Assembly (NCBI GenBank): GCA_018606645.1
Contig: JAGVRI010000002.1
Location: 186,001 to 250,000, forward strand
Direction: 5' to 3'
DNA length: 64,000 nt
Source: Chloroflexota bacterium
GTDB taxonomy: Bacteria; Chloroflexota; Anaerolineae; JAAYZQ01
In this document: positions 52,540 through 59,428 of the stretch, piece by piece
Numbering within the stretch: position 1 is the first letter of the stretch
Layout of the letters: every line of letters starts with the position of its first letter
Translations under genes and position numbers: made by a program
Notes under the pieces: model-generated
What the model was told of the DNA's origin: nothing
The model's input: the letters and a program-made list of their open reading frames with translations, nothing else
Database searches by the model: none

Positions 52540-53187
52540 ATGACAGAGGAACTGTTCAAGCGGATGGCCCAGTCGGTGATTGACGGCGAAGCGGAGGAAG
52601 CGGCTGCGCTGGCGCGCCAGGCCCTGGAACTGGGCGTCGACCCCCTGGAGGCGATCAACAAGGGGTTTACGGCAGGCATGGACGTCGTCGGTGAGCTCTA
52701 TTCGTGTGGAGAATATTTCCTGCCGGACCTGATCCTGGGGGGAGAGGCGATGAAGGCAGCTCTAGCGGTGCTCGAGCCGGCGCTCAAGGCCTCTGGGCAG
52801 GCGCGGGAGGTGTTGGGCAGGGTTGTGTTAGGTACGGTCAAGGGGGACATCCACGAGATCGGCAAGTCGCTGGTGGGTTCGATGCTATCGGCTAATGGGT
52901 TTGAGGTCTATGATCTGGGGATCGACGTCGCTGCCGAGACCTTTGTGGCCCAAGCGCAGGAGCGGAAGGCCGATATTGTGGCCCTCTCGGCCTTGCTCAC
53001 GACGACGATGCTGTATCAGCGGGATGTGATTGAGCACTTGGCCGAAGCGGGGCTCCGCGACCGGGTGAAGGTCATGGTCGGCGGATCGCCCGTCACCCAG
53101 GCCTGGGCGGATCAGATCGGTGCCGATGGGTTTGCCGAGGATGCGGCTGGGGCGGTCGCAGTAGCCAAGAGGCTGATGGGCCGGTAG
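52540..53187 (+). CDS. Methyltransferase cognate corrinoid protein
   Basis: 215 residues from ATG 52540 (GGAGG eight bases upstream). N-terminal helical cap (about 1-85), then the cobalamin domain with GTVKGDIHEIGKSLV, whose His is the lower cobalt ligand, and VDLGIDV/ALLTTTM/VMVGGSPV-type loops. It accepts the methyl group from the MttB-like partner and passes it to a second methyltransferase. Ends at a strong terminator. Confidence 0.93.
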   Translation: MTEELFKRMAQSVIDGEAEEAAALARQALELGVDPLEAINKGFTAGMDVVGELYSCGEYFLPDLILGGEAMKAALAVLEPALKASGQAREVLGRVVLGTVKGDIHEIGKSLVGSMLSANGFEVYDLGIDVAAETFVAQAQERKADIVALSALLTTTMLYQRDVIEHLAEAGLRDRVKVMVGGSPVTQAWADQIGADGFAEDAAGAVAVAKRLMGR

Positions 53188-53203
53188 ACCAGGACGCGAA
53201 CCG

Positions 53204-53237
53204 GCCCTCCCGCAAATGCTTGCGGGAGGGCTTTTTT
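53204..53237 (+). terminator. Intrinsic terminator of the first MttB operon
   Basis: 12-bp perfect stem GCCCTCCCGCAA (53204-53215) / TTGCGGGAGGGC (53220-53231), four-base loop, then TTTTTT. It lies against the stop codon of the convergent racemase gene. Confidence 0.92.
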
Positions 53238-54307
53238 CATTCAATCGGTTTCACGATCTGAGGGATGCAGGAGCTGGCCATGGCGGTGGCCACCGCCCCG
53301 TAGAGGGGCCGGAAGGTTAACTCCTCGCCCAACCGGACCGGCGGGTCTGCCTCGGTCACATCCAGGATGAGGTGGTCGGAACTCGCCCCCACGATCGAGA
53401 TACCCGGGCGGTGGGGTCGCAGCCCCTCAATCTGGACATCTTGCCGGCCCAGCGCCAGGATCGCGCGCCGTCGAGGGCCCAGGTCCTGGACGCGAGGCGT
53501 GTCGCCAAAAGCGTCGAGCGCGCGCGGTCCTTCGGGGGCGGAAGGCTTGGTCTCAACCTCGATCACTTCGGCGGCGATGGTGAACGCGTCCTGGTGGGGC
53601 AAGACCGAGGGCCAGTCTCCCGTGCTGTCCACCTCGCCGTTCAGGATCGCGCCTCCGATGCGCAGTTGGTTGGCGCGGGTCGGCATTTCCCCACGCAGGA
53701 GGAGGGCCAGGCTGGCCGAGTTGCCGGCCGAGATGAGGCGGAGGCGAAGGCCAAGTGCAGCTTCGATCACTTCTGCTACCTCAATCAGGCGCTGGGTGCT
53801 CTCCCGGGTGGGCAGCACGCCGGCAATGCAGCCCATGTTGGCGCCGACGCCGACCAGTTCGATATAGGGCAGGTGAACGATCTGCCGCGCCGCATCCAAT
53901 GCCTGTTCGGGCATGATCCCCTCGCGACGGTCGCCAGTCTCGATCATCAGCACGACCTGATGCACCCGGCCCTGAGTCCGGGCCGCCTGGGAGAGGGCGC
54001 GGACCGTCTCAACCTGGCTGTTGAGGCTGATCTGAGTCAGACGAACGACTTCCTCTACCTCGCTCAGAGCCGGCAGGCGCAGGAACATGATCTCGCCATC
54101 CAGCCCGGCCTCCCGCAGCCGACGCACGTTCGCGAGCCGCGATTCCGCCAAGAGGCGGACCCCACCGGCCAGCATGGCACGGGCGACATCGGGATGGCCG
54201 CAACAGGCCTTGGTCACTCCCACTACCTCAATCCCGTGGGGGGCGCATAGCTGGACGACGGCGACCGTGTTGCGTCGGATCCGTTCGCAGTCTACCTCGA
54301 TGCGCAT
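53237..54307 (-). CDS. PLP-dependent alanine/ornithine racemase-family enzyme
   Basis: 356 residues. Fold III PLP enzyme: Lys in VVGVTKACCG near residue 33, LISAGNSASL and the C-terminal LDVTEADPPVRLGEELTF. The layout (no separate C-terminal catalytic tyrosine domain of classical Alr, but an extended one) is that of the Orr/YhfX group, which includes ornithine racemase. Gap from the second mttB-like gene is 34 bases, so it may be co-transcribed and act on the demethylated amino acid; the substrate is unknown. Confidence 0.82.
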   Translation of the reverse strand: MRIEVDCERIRRNTVAVVQLCAPHGIEVVGVTKACCGHPDVARAMLAGGVRLLAESRLANVRRLREAGLDGEIMFLRLPALSEVEEVVRLTQISLNSQVETVRALSQAARTQGRVHQVVLMIETGDRREGIMPEQALDAARQIVHLPYIELVGVGANMGCIAGVLPTRESTQRLIEVAEVIEAALGLRLRLISAGNSASLALLLRGEMPTRANQLRIGGAILNGEVDSTGDWPSVLPHQDAFTIAAEVIEVETKPSAPEGPRALDAFGDTPRVQDLGPRRRAILALGRQDVQIEGLRPHRPGISIVGASSDHLILDVTEADPPVRLGEELTFRPLYGAVATAMASSCIPQIVKPIE

Positions 54308-54341
54308 CTGACCTCAAGGCTCTGGGTTAAGATATCGGCGA

Positions 54342-55781
54342 CTAACCCTGAGAGGTATAGGCGCTGAGGAACTCCTCGACAGCGCGCACCAGGTCATCCG
54401 CCAGAGGCGGAGGCTGGTGGGTAGCCAGGATCATCCTCGCCTGATCCCGGGCGACAGCAACCCGGTTCAACTCCCCTTTTTGTTGCCATTCTTCATAGCT
54501 GTCCCGGTCGCTCAGCCGGGGGATCGAGAGGGACCGGCGCATGTGGGCGAGGGTGTGCGGCTGATCGAGAAAGACGCCGCCCGGCCCCAGAGTCTGGATC
54601 AGATCGAGGGCGAACGCCTCCTGGCTGAAATCCACCGGCTCCAGTAGCCGCCGGATCATGGCCCCGATCTCGGCATCGAGTAGGAGTTGCTCATAGGTGA
54701 GCAGGTTCGAGCCGTCGAGCAAGCCCATGCCAAAGAGGATACTGGCGCCGGCCAGGGTGGGGAAGAGGAAGGACAACGTATTTTCCCACGCCGCCTGCTC
54801 GCCCGGCACCTTGGCGCTGGTGGCCCCGGCGCCGACAATGGAAGGCAGACCGTAGAAGCGGGCCATGTGGGCCACCATCGTGCGCAGCCAGATCGCTTCG
54901 GGAGAGGTGGCGGTATACGCTCCGGTGCGCAGATCGATGGTGGCCGGGCCACCGCAATAAAAGACCTTGGCGCCCGGTGTGGCGATTTGGAGCAGGGCCA
55001 GGGCGCTGACGACCTCGGCGTTGACCACGGTCATCGTCCCGGCCAGCGTCACCGGGGCGGTCACCCCGGTGGTGGCCATGGGGTAGATGCCGACCGGGAT
55101 TCCGGCGGCGGCGAACTCGAGAGCCGCTTCGATGCCGCCTCCATCCTGGGTGAGGGGCGAGATGGTACAGACAAAGTTGCTGAAGATGGGCCGCTCCCGA
55201 AGCGCCTCCCGGCCTCCGACCAGGAGGGCCGCCAGTTCGATCTGAGCGCGGGCTTCCTGGGCGCTGGTCACCGATTCGGTGAGGACGTGCTTGCCGGAGT
55301 TGAGCAGGCAGGCAGCCAGTTCGTGCACGACCACGGCAGAGGCCGGAACATCTTGAGCGCTGACCGTGGGGCTAACGATGTCAATGGTCTCTAAGGCATC
55401 CGAGAGAAGGGCCATCTGTTCGATGTCCCGCTTGCTCGATCGGCGGCGCACGCCGGTCTCGAAATCGAGGGTATGGGCGGCGCACCCATCCTGGGAGTAG
55501 TAGGTGCGGCGACCATCTATGGGTAGATCGTGTACCCCATCCCGCGCATAGAGGGTGAATGAGGAGGGAACCCTTTTCAAGGCTTCCTCGACCAGGGAGC
55601 CGGGGATGCGGACCACGTCGCCGGCCACCTGGGCTCCTGCTTCCTGCCAGATGCGGCGGGCTCGTTCAGAGTGAAAGCGGATGCCGCGTGTTTCAAGCAG
55701 TTCGAGGGAGTGGGTATGGATCTGATGCAGGAGTTGAGGGTCCGGGGACAAGACATCCGCCAGGCGTGATCTGTTTCTCAC
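54342..55781 (-). CDS. Second MttB-family corrinoid methyltransferase (non-Pyl)
   Basis: 479 residues. Same barrel as the gene at 51043 (IRFHSERARRIWQEAGAQV, YPMATTGVTAPVTLAGTM, CGGPATIDLRTGAYT) but strongly diverged, so probably a different substrate. No internal amber codon. Start GTG 55781 has AAGGAG seven bases upstream. It follows its corrinoid protein gene, across a strong hairpin, and precedes the racemase gene. Confidence 0.88.
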   Translation of the reverse strand: MRNRSRLADVLSPDPQLLHQIHTHSLELLETRGIRFHSERARRIWQEAGAQVAGDVVRIPGSLVEEALKRVPSSFTLYARDGVHDLPIDGRRTYYSQDGCAAHTLDFETGVRRRSSKRDIEQMALLSDALETIDIVSPTVSAQDVPASAVVVHELAACLLNSGKHVLTESVTSAQEARAQIELAALLVGGREALRERPIFSNFVCTISPLTQDGGGIEAALEFAAAGIPVGIYPMATTGVTAPVTLAGTMTVVNAEVVSALALLQIATPGAKVFYCGGPATIDLRTGAYTATSPEAIWLRTMVAHMARFYGLPSIVGAGATSAKVPGEQAAWENTLSFLFPTLAGASILFGMGLLDGSNLLTYEQLLLDAEIGAMIRRLLEPVDFSQEAFALDLIQTLGPGGVFLDQPHTLAHMRRSLSIPRLSDRDSYEEWQQKGELNRVAVARDQARMILATHQPPPLADDLVRAVEEFLSAYTSQG

Positions 55782-55810
55782 AGGAATTCTCCTTGGGTTC
55801 TCTAAATCAA

Positions 55811-55844
55811 GAGGGTTCCAGGGGGCGATCGCCCTGGAACCCTC
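55811..55844 (-). terminator. Intercistronic hairpin between corrinoid protein and mttB-like gene
   Basis: 13-bp perfect stem GAGGGTTCCAGGG (55811-55823) / CCCTGGAACCCTC (55832-55844). Without a strong U-run (TTGATTT follows on the minus strand) it is more likely a partial terminator or an RNA-stability element that keeps the corrinoid protein in excess over the methyltransferase. Confidence 0.65.
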
Positions 55845-55855
55845 CGGCTTGGTGC

Positions 55856-56491
55856 TTATGAGACCAATGCCCGGGCCACATCCACGGCCGATGCCGCATC
55901 GGGGGCGTAGGCATCGGCGCCGATCTGCGTGGCAAAGGCGGCGGTCACCGGCGCGCCTCCGACCATGATCTTGACCGAATCGCGCACGCCGGCCTCTACC
56001 AGCGCGTCAATGGTCGCCTTCATCTGGACCATGGTGGTGGTCAATAGGGCACTCATGCCCATGATCTTGGGCCGATGTTCCCGCACGGCGTTGACAAAGG
56101 TCTGGGGGTCCACATCCGTTCCGAGATCGACGGTCTCAAAGCCAGCCCCCTCCAACATCATCTTGACCAGGTTCTTGCCAATGTCATGCAGGTCACCCTT
56201 GACCGTGCCGATGACATACTTGCCGATGCTGGGTACATCGCTCTCGGCCAGCAAGGGCCGCAGAACGTTCATGCCGGCATGCATCGCCCGCGCCGCGATC
56301 AACACTTCGGGCACAAAGAGTTCTCCGGCTTTGAAATCCCGGCCCACCTCATCCATGCCGGCGATCAACCCACCCTGGAGCACCTGGTGAGGGCTCAGTC
56401 CCTGGTCCAACGCCTGCTGAACCAGGCTGGCCACCTCTTCGCTTTGACCGTTGTACAGGCTTGATGCAATTTTAGCGAGAATGTCTGTCAT
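55856..56491 (-). CDS. Second methyltransferase cognate corrinoid protein
   Basis: 211 residues from ATG 56491 (AGGAGG seven bases upstream). Helical cap then cobalamin domain with GTVKGDLHDIGKNLVKMML (His is the cobalt ligand), VDLGTDVDPQ and ALLTTTMVQMKA and VGGAPVT. It is the first gene of an operon with the second mttB-like gene and the racemase gene. Confidence 0.93.
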   Translation of the reverse strand: MTDILAKIASSLYNGQSEEVASLVQQALDQGLSPHQVLQGGLIAGMDEVGRDFKAGELFVPEVLIAARAMHAGMNVLRPLLAESDVPSIGKYVIGTVKGDLHDIGKNLVKMMLEGAGFETVDLGTDVDPQTFVNAVREHRPKIMGMSALLTTTMVQMKATIDALVEAGVRDSVKIMVGGAPVTAAFATQIGADAYAPDAASAVDVARALVS

Positions 56492-56503
56492 GAGATATCC
56501 TCC

Positions 56504-56549
56504 TGTGCATAATGGCACAAATTATACCTGAAGCGAAAGGTTCCGTCAA
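56504..56549 (-). promoter_or_regulatory. Promoter and palindrome before the second corrinoid operon
   Basis: Minus strand: -35 TTGACG (56544-56549), 17-base spacer, -10 TATAAT (56521-56526). An inverted repeat TGTGC-N6-GCACA (56504-56519) falls on the transcription start site and may be a repressor site. Confidence 0.75.
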
Positions 56550-56589
56550 AGACCGCAACTCCAATTTCTGATGGGAACACCGCTCTGGC

Positions 56590-57315
56590 TCATGCTTGTG
56601 GCGGAGAGTTGCCCGATTCCTCCGGCTGATAGAACATATAGCCGGCCGCCGGTTGGGTCAGCAGGTAGCGAGGATTGGCCGGATCAGGTTCCAGTTTCTG
56701 CCGAAGATAGCGGATGTAGACCCGCAGATACTCCGATTCATCCCCATATTCCGGCCCCCAGACTGCACGCAACAGCTCTCGATGGGAAATCACCCGATTG
56801 GCGTTGGCCGCCAGATAGGCCAGCAAGCGGTATTCGGTGGGAGTCAACTTGACCGGCTCTGCGTCGCGGGTAACCCGGTGTTGGGCAAAATCGATCTCGA
56901 TCGGACCCGCTTTGAAGGTACGGCGCACGATCGTCTCTTCCGGCCATTGGCTGCGGCGGAGCACGGCCTGGACGCGCATCAGGAGTTCAGAGACCGAAAA
57001 AGGCTTGGTCAGATAGTCGTCCGCGCCGACCTCAAAACCGTGGATGAGGTCCATCTCGGCGCTGCGGGCGGTGAGCATAATGACCGGTACGGCCGAGAAT
57101 TCGCGAATGCGGCGGCATACCGTATACCCATCCAGTTTGGGCAACATCAGGTCCAGGATGACCAGATCCGGCGTCTCGCGCTCCACCATCTGAAGCGCCT
57201 CTTCGCCATTGGCGGCGGTCAGCACTTTATAACCTGATGTCTCCAGATTGGCTTTGACCAACTTGAGGACATGGGGTTCATCGTCTACGACCAGGATCGT
57301 GGCTTTCTTGGCCAT
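56590..57315 (-). CDS. OmpR/PhoB-family response regulator
   Basis: 241 residues. Receiver domain (1-120) with the acidic pocket ILVVDDE, phosphorylatable Asp in LVILDLMLPKLDG, Thr in VIMLTAR and Lys in YLTKPF; C-terminal winged-helix DNA-binding domain (about 130-230) with LTPTEYRLLAYLAANANRVISHRELLRAVWG. Four bases downstream of the histidine kinase gene, so its partner is clear. Confidence 0.95.
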   Translation of the reverse strand: MAKKATILVVDDEPHVLKLVKANLETSGYKVLTAANGEEALQMVERETPDLVILDLMLPKLDGYTVCRRIREFSAVPVIMLTARSAEMDLIHGFEVGADDYLTKPFSVSELLMRVQAVLRRSQWPEETIVRRTFKAGPIEIDFAQHRVTRDAEPVKLTPTEYRLLAYLAANANRVISHRELLRAVWGPEYGDESEYLRVYIRYLRQKLEPDPANPRYLLTQPAAGYMFYQPEESGNSPPQA

Positions 57316-57319
57316 CGTT

Positions 57320-58921
57320 CTACTCCGTCTCTATCAGGCCGGGCGAGAGGGCCAGGGGTAGGGTGAAATGGAAGGTGCTGCCGATGCCCGGCTGGCTTTC
57401 GGCCCAGATCTGTCCGTGATGGGCCTCGACGATCGCCCTGCAGATGGACAGGCCCAGGCCAACACCCCCGACCCGCCGTGTAGGGCTGGTGTCGACTTGA
57501 TAGAATCGGTCAAAAATATTGGTCAACTTGTCAGGTTCAATGCCGATACCCTGGTCGCTCACGCTGACCTGGAGATGATCGGCAGTGGTCGTGACCGAGA
57601 TGGTGATGGTCCCGCCGTCAGGTGAGTACTTGATTGCATTCTCGATCAGATTGCGCAGCACCTGCCGGATGCGGCGAGGGTCGGCCAGGACCGTGGGCAG
57701 GGTGGGCGGGAGGTGGAGCACGATCGGCAGGGGAGCCATCTGCTGAAAGGCAGTCGCCGTCTCCTGGATGATCGGCCGCAGGTCGACGAGTTCCGGTTCG
57801 ACGCGCAGGGTTCCGGCCTCGATCCGCGACATGTCCAGCAGGTTGCCGATCAGTTCGGCCAGCCGGTCGCTCTCCTGATCGATGATGGTCAGGAACTCAC
57901 GGCGGGACGCTTCATCCCACTCTACGTCCTCGCGCAGCAGGGTGGTGGCAAAGCCCTTGATGCTGGCCAGCGGCGTGCGCAGTTCGTGGCTGACGGTGGC
58001 CAGCAACTGCGATTTCATCTGATCCAGCTCTTTCTCGCGGGTGATGTCGCGCAGGATCAAGCCCAGGCCAAGGTGTCCTCCGCCCTGGTCGTCCACCGAG
58101 AAGAACTGTGCTTGCAAAGTGCGAGCGGAGGGGGAGGTCAGGCTGATCTCCACTGCCTGCCCACCAGTCGGATCGGCGGCAGCGGCCCGCAGTTCAGCCA
58201 AGACCTGCGTTGGCTGGAGCACCTGGTCGGCCCACTGGCGCTCGATCATGACCAGGTCCTGGCCAATCAGGGCTGCTGCCGGGAGGCCCAGGACCTCGGC
58301 TGCGCGGGGATTCACATAGGCGATCTGGCCCCGCCGATCGAACAGAATCAGTCCGTCGACCAGGCTGTTCATGACGCTGTCCAGGGTAGCGCGGCGACGT
58401 TCGGCATCCTTGATCAACTGGGCGTTGGCAATGGCGATGCCGATCTGATGGCCGATCGCCACCAGCAGTTCCTGGTCGGCCTCGGTGAATTGGCGATGAT
58501 CCCGGCTCTGGATGTTCAGGAGCCCCAGCACCTCGCCACGGGCGAGAAGCGGCAGGCGGATGCAGGACTGAAAGCCCTCGCGCAGGCAGGCCTGGCGAGT
58601 GCGGGCGGGATAGGTCTCTAGGTCGGCGACAGTGATCGGCCTTTGGGCGCGGATCGCCTGGCCGCAGATACACTCATCAGGGCCAACCGTGGCTTCCTCG
58701 TGGACAAAGGCCTCGGAGAGACCTTGATAGGTGGACAGGATCAGCGCGCCCGTTTCTTCGTCGATCAAAAATATTTCGCCGGTGGTCTCGCCGATCACCT
58801 CCAGGGTGGTCTTGAGCGCTGCCGAAAGGATCTCATCCAGGTCTTGGGTGCAATTGACCTGGGCGGCGATGGCCGTCAGGGCGGCCAGTTCAGCGCTCCG
58901 TGGGCGGTCGGAAGAGCTCAT
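57320..58921 (-). CDS. Sensor histidine kinase, GAF-PAS-HisKA-HATPase
   Basis: 533 residues from ATG 58921. GAF domain (about 15-170), PAS domain (about 185-300, FDRRGQIAYVNPRAAEVLG), HisKA with the phosphorylated His in TVSHELRTPLASIKGF, and ATPase with N box LRNLIENAIKYS, G boxes DQGIGIE and VGGVGLGLSI. No membrane helix, so cytoplasmic sensing is expected; several Cys in the GAF domain (CICGQAI, ACLREGFQSCI) could bind a ligand or redox centre. PhoR-like pair with the downstream regulator. Confidence 0.93.
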   Translation of the reverse strand: MSSSDRPRSAELAALTAIAAQVNCTQDLDEILSAALKTTLEVIGETTGEIFLIDEETGALILSTYQGLSEAFVHEEATVGPDECICGQAIRAQRPITVADLETYPARTRQACLREGFQSCIRLPLLARGEVLGLLNIQSRDHRQFTEADQELLVAIGHQIGIAIANAQLIKDAERRRATLDSVMNSLVDGLILFDRRGQIAYVNPRAAEVLGLPAAALIGQDLVMIERQWADQVLQPTQVLAELRAAAADPTGGQAVEISLTSPSARTLQAQFFSVDDQGGGHLGLGLILRDITREKELDQMKSQLLATVSHELRTPLASIKGFATTLLREDVEWDEASRREFLTIIDQESDRLAELIGNLLDMSRIEAGTLRVEPELVDLRPIIQETATAFQQMAPLPIVLHLPPTLPTVLADPRRIRQVLRNLIENAIKYSPDGGTITISVTTTADHLQVSVSDQGIGIEPDKLTNIFDRFYQVDTSPTRRVGGVGLGLSICRAIVEAHHGQIWAESQPGIGSTFHFTLPLALSPGLIETE

Positions 58922-59000
58922 CTCTGCTCTCTCCGGGATGTCTCTGCGGTTCACTGCCCCAGACCGGCTCGAACAAACGCATTCGCTGAGCTACCATCCA

Positions 59001-59405
59001 TCATGCTTTCCTGATGTGCTTGACGAAATGAAACGCAATGGCCAAGGCAGCGATGATAGCAGCGATGCCAACCAGGCTGAGACCGCGAATTTCTTTGATG
59101 TCCAACGTGATCACCTTGCGCGCAACGGCAATCATGGTGACTTCCAGTACAATCTCGACGTGGACCACGCGCTCGTCAAAGTAGGCTTTGATCGTTTCCA
59201 GCAGCTCTACGCCAATCAACGTGAGCAGGAAAAAACCAAAGATATCCAGCAGTTCATCGATCTCCAACCGGAAAAGCGGTGACGAGATGATGTCCTGCAC
59301 GATCAGCCAGCCCAGGTCCACACTCGCCAGGAGCAAAGTAACGGTCATCATGATGACGAGCGCGGCAATGATCAGTTTCTCGACAGCGCGCAGGGCCTTG
59401 GTCAC
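59001..59405 (-). CDS. PsiE-like (phosphate-starvation-inducible E family) membrane protein
   Basis: 134 residues from GTG 59405 (GGAGG six bases upstream). Four membrane segments (about 8-30, 48-65, 85-100, 110-128), with FGFFLLTLIGVELLETIKAYF in the middle as in PsiE/DUF phosphate-starvation proteins. The function is unknown. 23 bases after the P-type ATPase gene and 79 bases before the kinase gene. Confidence 0.78.
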   Translation of the reverse strand: MTKALRAVEKLIIAALVIMMTVTLLLASVDLGWLIVQDIISSPLFRLEIDELLDIFGFFLLTLIGVELLETIKAYFDERVVHVEIVLEVTMIAVARKVITLDIKEIRGLSLVGIAAIIAALAIAFHFVKHIRKA

Positions 59406-59428
59406 ATGACACCTCCACTTTGCTTTGG

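Noticed and set aside
54342-55781. Pyrrolysine-containing MttB
   Set aside because: Neither MttB-like gene has an in-frame TAG; both are complete without read-through.
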